Assembly: GCA_012934845.2 (NCBI GenBank)
Contig: WNNJ02001259.1
Coordinates: forward strand, 57,906 to 121,905
Length of the DNA: 64,000 bases
DNA from: Pomphorhynchus laevis
Lineage: Eukaryota; Acanthocephala; Palaeacanthocephala; Echinorhynchida; Pomphorhynchidae
Direction of reading: 5' to 3'
In this document: positions 1-9,239 of the stretch, piece after piece
Position numbering within the stretch: the first letter of the stretch is position 1
Layout: every line of letters begins with the position of its first letter
Notes under the pieces: generated by a model
The model's database searches: none
Told to the model about the DNA's origin: nothing
Seen by the model: only the letters and a program-made list of their open reading frames with translations
Program-made: the position numbers and the translations under genes

Positions 1-174
1 ACTTTTTGTGTCTAAAAGATAAAACGCATCAGTAGTTGCACTTACTGGTAAGTGTAAACCATTTTTATGGGTAACGTATCTTTGTGGAACCACTTTTATT
101 TGCAATTACATGACTATGTTACTGCAAATAAATAATTAATATTAAATAACAATAATAATGTCAATATCATTACA

Positions 175-575
175 TATTAAAATCAATTTTTATGAATTGA
201 CTAATAAATAACAGGCGTCGTATCAAATATATAATCATGTTACATCGTATATATTATATACGATGTAACATACGATGTCACCTCTTTCTCTTTATAAAGA
301 AAATTATCGTCAAGTACGTTTTCTTGTCACAAATCTCATTAGTTGAAAACCTACGATTTTTTATGAATCATTTTTTATGAATTGTTTAACAAATAACACA
401 CGATGTATAAGAATAAGGATCATATGTCACCAAGAGGAACTGCTATGTTATCAGGTTTCGACCCCTATTCCTCGATTCAACCTAGCAGTGGGGCCAAATA
501 CATACTAATGACTTTATTCCTTTAATGAAATTTGATTATCAGTTGTATCTTGTTCTAATACAAAGCATATTGTTT
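175..575 (+). repeat. Hairpin-rich dispersed repeat HR, composite copy
   Basis: Two partial HR units lie in tandem. HR units share a hairpin of the form AGTCAATT-loop-AATTGACT, then TAATAAATAACAG, an AAGAATAAGGAT block, and a GC-richer core running from CTGCTATG to the complementary CATAGCAG. They end GGGGCCAAATACATG, AAATTTGATTAT and TTCTAATACAAAGC. Here the first unit is truncated near 300; the second (about 355-575) has the full core with some divergence. At least eight copies occur in the window in both orientations, all outside the 10-44 kb retroelement block. No coding capacity is seen. It may be a MITE or other non-autonomous element. Confidence 0.7.
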
Positions 576-644
576 TTCAAAACAATATTTTTGTAACAAA
601 TCAAATTTTTTATTAATAAAATATTGCAACTTACAATTTGTAAC

Positions 645-1005
645 AAATCAAATGAATAACTAAATTTACGTATTTAATTCTAAATATAAATAAAAAATTA
701 ATATAAATAAGTATAATTATATAAGATTTTATACAATTTATATTTATATCAAGTTAAAAATTTAAAATTGAAATTTAAAATAAAAGTCAATTTTTATGAA
801 TTGACTAATAAATAAGAGATTAATTCAATTTAAAGATATTGTTAAATATTTTAATAATTAAATAATAAAATAAATAATTGTTATAAGATTTTTTATAATT
901 TAAATAAAGTTAAAATAAAAAATTGAAAATTAAAATAAACGTCATTTTTATGAATTGACTAATAAATAACAGACGATGTATAAGAATAAGGATTAAAGGT
1001 TACCA
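645..1005 (+). repeat. HR repeat, partial copy
   Basis: It begins with the outer HR motif (TTTACGTATTT) and has the AT-rich middle, with the AGTCAATT/AATTGACT hairpin near 785-810 and again near 940-965. The AAGAATAAGGATT block follows, after which the core is lost. It reads as a 3'-truncated or rearranged copy. Confidence 0.6.
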
Positions 1006-1584
1006 GAAGGAAAACTAAAAGAAGTTTCTTGATTTAGCAAATTTTAATGAGAACAGGCAACAGCAAATTTTAATGAGAAATATTCAGATGGTAGTAGAAA
1101 ACTATAAATTACTTTTATCAATTTGTTAACGTAAAATTGAAATTTAACATAAGAATTTAAAAAATATTTCATGCTATTTTTCCAATAACAATTTTATAAA
1201 ATACTACTTTGATGAAATGCATCAACTATAAAAGGTTTCAGTTAAAATAACTCAACGAACTAACTATATAGGTAGAAACATGATTTAGCAAATACCTTAT
1301 TTAGCCAACCTGAATTTTATCCATAGGTATTCAATGACAGAGTAAAAATTTTATTTTAAATTTTAATGCTATTTACAAAATAAAGTTATTTAAATGTATA
1401 TAAAATGAAATTATTTGATAAAGTTAAAAACGGAAGTATAAGGTCATGTAAGAGTGCGCCGACACGCATTTGCCACATAAAAATAAATCTTTTTTTAATT
1501 ACATCAACCACCAGACGACTTTGCTCAAAAAATAAGATTAGCCCACAAATCAGATCATATAACTGAGTATACGTATATTAATAA

Positions 1585-1690
1585 AATAATAAATAATATA
1601 AATAATATATAATATATATAATAATAAATAATATTATAATATTATATATAATAATATATAATAATATATATAAATAATAGATAATCAATT
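1585..1690. repeat. AT microsatellite-like tract
   Basis: About 100 bp made almost only of AATAATATAT units, directly 5' of an HR copy. The low complexity is seen directly and no function is proposed. Confidence 0.7.
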
Positions 1691-1699
1691 ATTATATGA

Positions 1700-2050
1700 G
1701 ATTTTATACAATTTATATTTATATCAAGTTAAAATTTAAAATTTAAAATATAAGTCAATTCTTATGAATTGACTAAGTGACATACGATGCATCAGAATAA
1801 GGATTCTTGATAAGGATTATCATGAACCGTTTAGTCGGATAAGATTTTAATAAAAATTAATAAAAAATAATTTTTATTAAAAGGCTAATAAATAACAGAA
1901 TATGTATCAGAATAAGAATTATAGGTCATAAGGAGGAACTGCTATGCTATCAGGTTTCGGCCACTATTCCTCGACCCAACCAAGCAGCGGGGCCAAATAC
2001 ATGCTAATGACGTATTTCCTCCGATTAATTTGATTATTGAATAAGGACTA
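1700..2050 (+). repeat. HR repeat, copy with well-preserved core
   Basis: AT-rich arm, hairpin near 1750-1775, a second partial hairpin, then the best preserved core of the left flank. The core runs GGTCATAAGGAGGAACTG, CTATGCTATCAGG, CCTCGACCCAACC, then AGCAGCGGGGCC and ATGCTAATGACGTATTTCC. The AAGGAGGAA and TTTCCTCC blocks are inverted with respect to each other, so the core can fold as nested hairpins. Confidence 0.7.
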
Positions 2051-2298
2051 AAAGTCATTAAAAATAACGCCTATGTAATCATGTATTTTTCGCGTATAAT
2101 ATAACACCGTAGCCTTTATTAAGTGTCTGACTTCGACAAGCAAGACAAGAAACATAATTAGGCAATTCAATCAACAACAATTTATTGACAATAAAAAAAT
2201 AATAAAAGTACCACAAGATTTTTCTTGTCAACCACTGGTCTGGGTGTTGGGTCGTGGAGGCAGTGTACGAACCAAAATATTCCAGACATAATTATATA

Positions 2299-2590
2299 TA
2301 GTAATTAATAATTATTTATAAATTATTTTTACAAAGATAGAATCATTTAGTCAAATAAGATTTTATATATTATTTATATCAAGTTAAAATTTAAATTTGA
2401 AGTATAAAATAAAAGTCAATTTTTATGAATTGACTAATAAATAAAAGACTATTTATAAGAATAAGGATTAAAGGTCATTAAAAATAACTGCTATGTAATC
2501 ATGTATCGCCTCTATTCTTTGGCCCAACATAGCAGCGCGGCCAAATACGTACTTATTTCCACTGATGAAATTTGATTATTTATGAAATTT
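2299..2590 (+). repeat. HR repeat, near-identical to inverted copy at 8165-8490
   Basis: From GTAATTAATAATTATTTA through the Lys/Leu-like AT arm, the hairpin and the core, this unit is almost the exact reverse complement of 8165-8490. The two copies are therefore recent or recently homogenised. It ends about 165 bp 3' of the CLIC stop codon, which is on the opposite strand. Confidence 0.75.
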
Positions 2591-2754
2591 AATTATGTAA
2601 CAAATTCAAATCTAATGAAAAGCGCTTTAAATTAATTTATTATCATAAATTATGTAGCAATAACAAATACGGCTATATATGTCAACGAATATGTGATAAT
2701 TTTCCCAAAATAAGTAACGGTTGTATAGTTCATGTGAATATGTTGCTTAAATAA

Positions 2755-3489
2755 CTACAACTGAATATCGTCATCATCTCCAGCGTCGGTTACGGTCATT
2801 GTATAAGTCGGCTCCAGCAATAACATTTCATTTATTATCAGACTATCTTTTAACCAATGTGCGATAATTTCCTGATCAGATGGACACGTTACCTTAAAGC
2901 AATGCTGTTCATATGCGGAATGCAGATAGTTCCAGAGAGCCGATAGTTTCCTCGGTATGACAAAACTCTTCACTGTAAATCCGACAATTCTGATGTGATG
3001 CAATTTAGGAAGCAAGGAACAATCCATTGCACTTAATTCATCACCAACCAGAAATTTTGACCCGTTGTTGCGTAAGTACTTATCAAGTTTGGTGAGCTCG
3101 CTAATCAGGGCGTCGGGTGGTGAATTGTTTTTCATGAAAAAGCAGAATCTAGAAAATACATCTGACTGAGCTTTGTTTGCATCTGAATTGAATCTAGTTA
3201 AAATATGATCTTCCGGTATCAATTTGTCCAGATATTCGCTTATATCATCTACTGAAGTTAGAGCAACGTCTCCGTGAATTAACATTGGAAGCTTTGTGAT
3301 ACTGTATCCTGCCCGATGGCGTGTATTGGGGTCTAAGCTAATTATCTCGGCATTTAATTGATTATTCTGTTCGATTTTCAGAAATACTTGCATACACACA
3401 TTCTGGCATATTGGGCATGCTCCACGACCAGCTTTATTTAGACCAGGCTTCACAAGAACATACATCTTTTTAACAGGATCTTCACTCAT
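2755..3489 (-). CDS. Chloride intracellular channel (CLIC)-like protein
   Basis: Intronless coding region of 244 aa plus stop. CLICs are GST-fold proteins that move between a soluble, glutaredoxin-like form and membranes. The N-terminal thioredoxin-like part reads VLVKPGLN, GRGACPICQNV (CLIC active-site region, here CPIC), then the cis-proline KLPML. The helical C domain has the CLIC hallmarks KFLVGDELSAMDCSLLPKL (vertebrate FLDGNELTLADCNLLPKL), ALWNYLHSAY and TCPSDQEI. The length matches the family (about 240-260 aa). ATG 3489 was chosen because homology starts right after it and the context is AAAATGA. The frame stays open 23 codons further upstream, but that stretch (a hydrophobic, Tyr/Phe-rich run) does not look like CLIC. 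The acidic tail DAGDDDDIQL is unusual. No disruption is seen, so it is probably functional. Channel versus oxidoreductase activity cannot be decided from sequence. Confidence 0.88.
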   Translation of the reverse strand: MSEDPVKKMYVLVKPGLNKAGRGACPICQNVCMQVFLKIEQNNQLNAEIISLDPNTRHRAGYSITKLPMLIHGDVALTSVDDISEYLDKLIPEDHILTRFNSDANKAQSDVFSRFCFFMKNNSPPDALISELTKLDKYLRNNGSKFLVGDELSAMDCSLLPKLHHIRIVGFTVKSFVIPRKLSALWNYLHSAYEQHCFKVTCPSDQEIIAHWLKDSLIINEMLLLEPTYTMTVTDAGDDDDIQL

Positions 3490-4780
3490 TTTCAGCTCGA
3501 AACAACAGGCTTTATAAAAATAAAGTAGGTAAACAAATTTATATGTGAATAGCTTCAAAATATTTGAACTATTTTTGTTAAAACCGAAAGCGATCAGGCT
3601 TCGTTGCAGTCAAAATCCCTAATATAGCGAAAATATTGACCAAGACACTCTAATTGAACCATAAATTTTAAATAGTCCTGTTTTTATCTGATTTTTCGCC
3701 GATTTTAGATTATTTACCCAGTCTCTTTAAATTTGTAATTATATTTACTTTGCTGAAATGTAACATATGTCAACAATCCCTATCTCGCTTTTCTTTTTCT
3801 CTGTTGTAAGAAATACGCCGGAGTACTCTTTTCTATGATGATGATATAGTATACGGAAACGCAACGTGTGTGTAATGACAATGTATACATGCACGATGAC
3901 GATTTTTACATTTTTGTTTCAATACCGAAGTAAAAAAGCTTATCTCTATCACATTTGCAATTAATTTCTTTGGTATCTGCAAAAACGAGACAGTATAAAT
4001 GGTGGTAACTTATGCTCCAAGCCGGTATATCGAGAGTTGACGGTATACTCCTTCCATTTTAATTCAGTACAACTTCAAAATACAGTTAGCTGGAAATACT
4101 CCTTCGTAATTTGTCACGGGTATATAAAAATCCATATTCGTTATTGCGAGGAACGTATAACAAGTTTGTCGAGGCTAAATGGTTAGGGAAATAGTAGCTG
4201 GTAAACAAAATTCAGGTTCCAAAGTTCAGCTGATACATTTGTAAAAAACATTGTGATTTAGTATTCTAAATTTAAATATCTTGACTATATTAAATGTTTA
4301 TTTAAGATACAATATCGATCAATTAAGTTCAATTTATTAGGTAATTGATCTAAAAATATTCGATCTAATAAAATTACCAAAAAATAAAAAATTAAACAAA
4401 ATATTTGATTTTAGATTGCAGCTAAATATGTTCAATTAACAATGTTGAATTGTTATAATGTTAAATTATGTTAAATACTAATATTTAATTAGTAATAATT
4501 AAAATAGTAATTGATTAATTGAAACTATATTCTTAAAAAAAAGGCATTCGCCGACAAAAAAAATATTATTGTTGTAATTATTTCGGTTTCCATGAGAAAC
4601 CGAAATCAAAGAAATTTTTAGTATTTATATCTAAGACAATGTTTTAACCTTATATATAAATACATATAATCATATTAATACATGATTGATTAACTATTTT
4701 ATAAAAACTTTGATGATTAATCAACATCATGAATTTACCTATTTGAGGCTCTTCGAAAATATAAAATATAAAGTAACCAA
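3490..4780. other. Intergenic, CLIC upstream region
   Basis: AT-rich non-coding DNA that would contain the CLIC promoter (minus strand). No convincing TATA box, CpG island or ORF is visible. One perfect small-loop palindrome occurs at 4580-4606 (ATTTCGGTTTC, 5-nt loop, complement). Nothing else can be supported. Confidence 0.6.
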
Positions 4781-4784
4781 TTAA

Positions 4785-5095
4785 GGCTTAGAATACTGCG
4801 AAATGGTGTCGAATACTGCGAAATGGTGTGTAGCCAACTGGTGTGCATCTTTGTAGCACAACGCGCTTGGTTCTCCAGCGCTTAATGCAGACGGGTAAAT
4901 ATTTGCAGTTGCAAACCCCAGTCTTTGCAAGGGAACAAGGAGTATTTGTTGTTTCAAATCACCGTATAGCTTTCCTCCCAACTTCAATCCAGTTGTGGGG
5001 AGTACAAGCTACTGATGAGAGCCAACTAGCTCGAAACGGTGACTTTGTCATTTGCGACAATTTCACTCTTGAATTTATTTCGTGCTGCTGACGCC
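4785..5095 (+). mobile_element. Candidate Pol III-type retroposon carrying a hammerhead
   Basis: A roughly 300-bp island, visibly less AT-rich than its flanks, encloses the hammerhead ribozyme. It starts with two tandem copies of a 19-bp unit (GAATACTGCGAAATGGTGT at 4791 and 4811). A Pol III A-box match, TAGCCAACTGG (4831-4841), follows, and 28 nt later a weak B-box-like GGTTCTCCAGC (4869-4879) sits inside a stem. Upstream internal promoter plus downstream hammerhead is the layout of the schistosome Sm-alpha family, so a small ribozyme-bearing retroposon is the likely reading. Borders are estimated from base composition; the B box is poor. Confidence 0.45.
4959..5042 (+). ncRNA. Complete type III hammerhead self-cleaving ribozyme
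   Basis: All conserved elements are present in order. Stem III is a perfect 7-bp pairing, TCACCGT (4959-4965) with ACGGTGA (5036-5042). The cleavage triplet is GTA (4964-4966), so scission is predicted after A4966. Stem I is TAGC (4967-4970) with GCTA (5008-5011), then an internal loop and an outer helix pairing the CTCC and CAAC parts of 4975-4982 with GTTG (4992-4995) and GGAG (4999-5002), capped by a 9-nt loop. The core CTGATGA is at 5012-5018. Stem II is GAGC (5019-5022), loop CAACTA, GCTC (5029-5032). GAAA follows at 5033-5036. Hammerheads cleave their own RNA, giving a 2',3'-cyclic phosphate, and process satellite or retroposon transcripts. Tertiary loop-loop contacts were not assessed. 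Confidence 0.85.
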
Positions 5096-6090
5096 CTGAT
5101 ATTGAATTAAATGTATATATTATAAATTAATTTAAATATTTAAATTTACTATGTATTTTGTAAAATTAAAATACTGTCCACAATTAAATATCTAAATTCC
5201 TTAAATTTATTATGAAATTTCAAAAACATTTGTCCATTAAAATAGTTATTGAAAGATTAATTTTTTAACCTTTATTACGAAACAAGTTTATATGTCGAGA
5301 AAAATTTTGGATTCGATTATTAACAAATTGATTTTATTTATAATTAAATATTTATTTTATCTATCTTTATTTTTAATTTATATAGAATAAAATACGTAAA
5401 TTCAGTTATCTGATTTATAAATTTCACATTTTTAACATTTGAAAGATACAATGCAAAACTCACGACTTTTATTTTAAAATGAAACCAACTGATCGTTATA
5501 TGCCGCTAATAAGAATGATATGCTGTTATAGTTATTACTCTATTCATATGATTTTATACATTTCATTTTAATAATCTGGATAAACCGTAAATATGATTTT
5601 AATACCACGTTTATGATACTATATTTATGATGTATCAAAAACATATATGTTCATAGTAGCAATGTGAAAATAAACAGCTTGATTGACCTTAACTTTAATG
5701 TTAAGGCTTCAATGCATGTACAACAGTGTGTTAATAATGGCCAAAACATATCCATCCGTTTACACATAAAAGAATATAGTAAATAACTCAATGATTTTCA
5801 CGGAAAATAGAAATGCCTCAAGCTCCGTCAATTTACCTTTCGTCAAATGCTTGATCATTTTTGTGAAGTTTAGGATGACCCGAATTTCAGCATCAACATG
5901 TTCGATTGCCCCTACATGTATCAGCCTCAACATGTTCGATTAGGAAACATTTATTTTTAAAAAATACAGTATTTATATTTAGCTGTAAAAATGGATGAAT
6001 AAATTGGACACCTGTATTTTACGATTTGTTTTGTTAACATTTAAATCCTTAATCATATCATGAGTATGGATTTCCGCTAAAAATTACTCA
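5096..6090. other. Intergenic AT-rich DNA
   Basis: No credible ORF. An HR-end motif (AAATACGTAAATTCAGTTATC) sits near 5390-5412. A 16-bp sequence ATCAACATGTTCGATT and a near copy recur near 5893 and 5927. Otherwise nothing is recognised. Confidence 0.5.
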
Positions 6091-6091
6091 A

Positions 6092-6126
6092 AAAACTTGT
6101 GCGTTAGGAAATAACGCACAAGTTTT
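6092..6126. repeat. Perfect 15-bp hairpin, 5-nt loop
   Basis: AAAACTTGTGCGTTA, loop GGAAA, TAACGCACAAGTTTT: a perfect inverted repeat with a very short loop. No U-run termination context or gene end is recognisable. It is one of several such palindromes in the window. Confidence 0.85.
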
Positions 6127-6163
6127 ATACGATTGTATATACAATGGACACACTGAACAATAT

Positions 6164-6340
6164 ATGTCCATTATTTTTGTTATCTTCACTATCAGGTCCC
6201 TCGGGTTATCTGCTAAAATTGTTAACAGGGCGGAAATGTTCTTGTATACCAAGCGTTTCTTCTATGAAGATGACCCTGATGCACGTCAGTTCTACTCTAC
6301 TACATGTGTGCCTCAATGTTTCCCACTTCCTCCTATCTGA
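6164..6340 (+). other. Short protein-like ORF, unrecognised
   Basis: A 58-codon ATG ORF whose second half (ending KRFFYEDDPDARQFYSTT then CVPQCFPLPPI) has charged and aromatic residues typical of real protein rather than translated AT-rich noise. It starts 38 nt after the 15-bp hairpin. No family was recognised. It may be an exon or remnant of a gene otherwise lost here, or chance. No clear splice sites bracket it. Confidence 0.2.
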
Positions 6341-6649
6341 TTTCTTGATAGCTCCTTGACTGGGTTCGGTACTAGTAAACAAACAGGATATTTTGCAAAT
6401 CTTTAAGAGGGATGTACAAGGAATTATAAAAATTGCAAAGAATAATACATATCTTTCATTTTTAATATAATGAATGACACAGTTACGAGTGTGGGACATC
6501 GAGATTCTTCTGTCTTTTGTGATAAATGTCTTGCTTGAAATGCATAGTTTTTAGAGATTGCATATTTTTTCCTGGAGAGGATTTGCGATTTTCGCCGGTA
6601 ATATAACCTTTGTCAGAAATACTGAAACAAATACTTTCAATATATTCTT

Positions 6650-7160
6650 GATACGACATTTTCAAAATACGCAAGCTCAGTTATCTGATCTGATTTGTTC
6701 TACTGGCAAGTTATTATATCTGCTATGTGGGGTCGAGGAATATGGTCTGAAACCTGATAACATAGCAGTTCCTCCTTATGTCCTCAATTTTCGTAAGAGG
6801 GAATACATCATAAGCATGTACTTAAACTCGCTGTTATGCTGAGTTAAGGAAAAGCGCAGATACATGCTAACATAACAGTTCCTCCTAATGACATCTATTT
6901 CTTATTCGAATACATCGTATTTTATTTATTAGTCAATTCATAAAAATTGACTTTTATTTTAAATTTCAATTTTTTAACTTTATATAAGTTATATAAAATC
7001 TTTTAACAAGTATTTATAATTATTTATTATTTAAATTTTATCGTTATAAATATTAATTGTATAAAGTCTTTTATAATTATTTATTATTTATAATTATTTA
7101 TCTTTATTTTTAATTTATAGTATAAAATACGTAGGCTCAGTTATCTGATCTGATTTGTTC
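6650..7160 (-). repeat. HR repeat, inverted copy (composite)
   Basis: On the minus strand it shows the HR outer motif (AATCAGATAACTGAG... at both 6680 and 7140), the AT arm, the AGTCAATT/AATTGACT hairpin (about 6930-6955) and two core segments containing CATAGCAGTTCCTCCTTATG and AACAGTTCCTCCTAATGAC. The duplicated core suggests one HR inserted into, or recombined with, another. Confidence 0.65.
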
Positions 7161-7339
7161 TACTGACAAGTTATTAGTGACCTGTGAACTCTGTTTTCCC
7201 GGCAATATAAATCCTCTCAGAAATACTAAACCTATGTATTTTGAAACTTATTATTCTGCAAATTTTCAAGTAATTTGGATGATTTTTTCTTTTTGTTAGA
7301 ATGTTGAATTATAAATCAACAAAATATTATATATACTTT

Positions 7340-7572
7340 TTTCTGGTTGTGGCATGATATTATCCTCACATGTATACATCTTATTTTTTGATACAGCAGG
7401 ACGCTACTAATCGGTCTGGGTGGGTCTCATCAGTTGCTGACCCATACCTACATTTCACGTTTCGACCCTTATTATCTGCTTTCTCCGTACACTGATGCTG
7501 ATCGGATTTGAACACAGGACGTCTGTATCGCGATTCAACGTTATATCCACTTGGCTGGCAGCTCCAAGTGAT
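7340..7572 (-). mobile_element. tRNA-derived SINE, copy 1
   Basis: Read on the minus strand, the head folds like a tRNA: A box CCAGCCAAGTGG and B box TGTTCAAATCC separated by about 32 nt. The 3' body contains CAGCAACTGATGAGACC, GATTAGTAGC, GTCCTGCTG, then ATCAAAAAATAAGATG and a tail CCACAACCAGAAAAAA. It is in head-to-head inverted orientation to the copy at 7761-8003, and the two share head, body and tail. A fragment of the same 3' tail (GATAATATCGTGCCACAA) abuts the head at 7570-7628 in the opposite orientation, so a third partial copy is present. Confidence 0.75.
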
Positions 7573-7760
7573 AATATCGTGCCACAATCGGAAAAATTTC
7601 AGCGCACAGATGCAATCAAGTACAATTAAAAACATTCATTGCAAGTGGCAGCATGAAAAACTAGTGATCCGGCTAGCGGATCACACAACTAGGTAGGTTT
7701 CTAATAGATCGTTAGAATACGATCCCTTACCAAAAGTAATATACAGAAATGTATATTTAC

Positions 7761-8003
7761 ACCACTGGAGCAGCCAGCTCAGTGGATGTTGCGTTGAATC
7801 ACAATACAGACGTGCTGAGTTCAAATTCGATCAGCATCAGTCTACGGAGAAAACAGATAATAAGGGTCAGCAGCTGATGAGACCCACCCAGTCTGATTAG
7901 TAGCGTCCTGCTGTATCAAAAAATAAGATGAATACCTGTGAGGATAATATCGTGCCACAACCAGAAAAATTTCAGCTCACAGATGCAATCAAGTACAATT
8001 ATA
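7761..8003 (+). mobile_element. tRNA-derived SINE, copy 2
   Basis: A box CCAGCTCAGTGG (7774-7785) and B box GAGTTCAAATTC (7817-7828) sit in a tRNA-like head. The body has a hammerhead-like arrangement: CAGCAG (7868-7873), CTGATGA (7874-7880), a 3-bp GAC/GTC helix, GATTAG in place of GAAA, and a GTC at 7905-7907 followed by CTGCTG pairing to CAGCAG. The tail ATCAAAAAATAAGATG and the following 70 nt match copy 1. SINEs are transcribed by Pol III and mobilised by a partner LINE; which LINE here is not evident. Confidence 0.75.
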
Positions 8004-8164
8004 TATACTATATATTCTTAATACAACATTATTTTTCTCTTAATTTTCAAGCAAGTATTGTGGATTTTTTATTTTTATAATTTTACAAAATAACAAAAAT
8101 ATTATTAAAAATAAATTTAAACTTTTAAGCGAAAAAATTTATGGATGCATAATAAACAATATTC

Positions 8165-8490
8165 TTTGTATTAGGATAAGGTCTACTTAATAATCAAATA
8201 TCATCGGAGGAAATACGTCATTAGCATGTATTTAGCCCCGCTGCTTCGTTGGGTAGAATAATAGGGGTCTAAACTTGATAGCATAGCAGTTTCTCCTTAT
8301 GACCACTAATCCTTATTCTTATACATCGTCTGTTATTTATTAGTCTATTCATAAAAATTGACTTTTATTTTATACTTCAAATTTAAATTTTAACTTGATA
8401 TAAATAATATATAAAATCTTATCTGACTAAATGATTCTATCTTTGTAAAAATAATTTATAAATAATTATTAATTACTAATATTAATCATT
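8165..8490 (-). repeat. HR repeat, inverted copy
   Basis: Almost exact reverse complement of 2299-2590, with a better preserved core (GGTCATAAGGAG, AACTGCTATGCTATC, AAGCAGCGGGGC, ATGCTAATGACGTATTTCC). With the copy at 2299 it encloses the CLIC gene, hammerhead and SINEs in inverted orientation. Confidence 0.75.
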
Positions 8491-8619
8491 TTAAAAATAT
8501 ATATTTTAAAATTTTAACTTGATAGAAGTTATATGAAATCTTAAAAAACACTTATTTATTATTTCACTATTTTAATTTTCAGGTAATTATAACTTTTCAA
8601 GTAATTCAGGTAATTAGAT

Positions 8620-8698
8620 TAGCCGTGTAGTGTGGAAACACCGTGAGCGTTTTAGCCACGTCCTCATTCATGTCTGAGGATGTGGATGAGCTGACGAA
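8620..8698 (+). other. GC-rich structured island
   Basis: About 80 bp of much higher GC than its flanks, holding three successive stem-loops: GTGTGGAAACAC, GTGAGC-loop-GCCAC, and CTCATTC (8663-8669) with GGATGAG (8684-8690). The last is preceded by GTC and followed by CTGACGA, which fits the hammerhead pattern GUH / stem I / CUGANGA, but no stem II or correctly placed GAAA exists. It may be an RNA-gene or ribozyme remnant. Confidence 0.35.
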
Positions 8699-8881
8699 TT
8701 TTCATTTAGTTGCGATCTCAAGAGTAAAGCACTTGAAATGATAGAAAAAAATTAAATTTATTAAATTTTATTAAAAATTTCACTAAAGCATAGTAAAATT
8801 ATAATTTTAATTACCAATAAACGTTATTCTGATAGATTGTCTATTATTTAGCATTCAATAACATAAAATACGTAGACTTTT

Positions 8882-9054
8882 CTTCATTCAACAATAATGT
8901 GGACCGAGTTCCTCCTACCAAACAATTGAATAAAATTTCTGTTATTTGTCATTCAATTCATAAAAATTGACTTGTTTTAATTTCAATTTTAAATTGTATA
9001 ATATAAATTTGAAAGAGAGTCGAGAATGTCGGTCCACATTATTGTTGAAAGAAG
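8882..9054. repeat. 26-bp inverted repeat with 121-bp spacer
   Basis: 8882-8907 and 9029-9054 are reverse complements with a single mismatch (arms begin CTTCATTCAACAATAATG). HR-like fragments lie between and after them: the AATTGACTT arm at about 8955 and, near 9165-9210, TACGTAGACTCAG with CATAGCAGTTTCTCC. Confidence 0.6.
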
Positions 9055-9239
9055 AAAAGGCATCCGCCAACATAACTACAATTACCTTGAAAATGGTTTC
9101 GCTTGAAAACCGAAATATTGGTTTTAACAACAATGTTCTGTCGATGGATGTATAACATAAATAACAAAATACGTAGACTCAGTTAAACATAGCAGTTTCT
9201 CCTGCCAAACAATTGAATAAAATATCAGAGCTCTTAAAA

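Noticed and set aside
1920-2040. Hammerhead ribozyme in the HR repeat core (TGATA near CATAGCAG, CGAAACC on the minus strand)
   Set aside because: The core heptamer does not match CUGANGA in any copy, and the nested palindrome explains the conservation better.
4843-5091. 82-codon plus-strand ORF across the hammerhead region
   Set aside because: The stretch is fully explained by a structured RNA. The ORF begins in the Pol III-like head and has no protein-like pattern.
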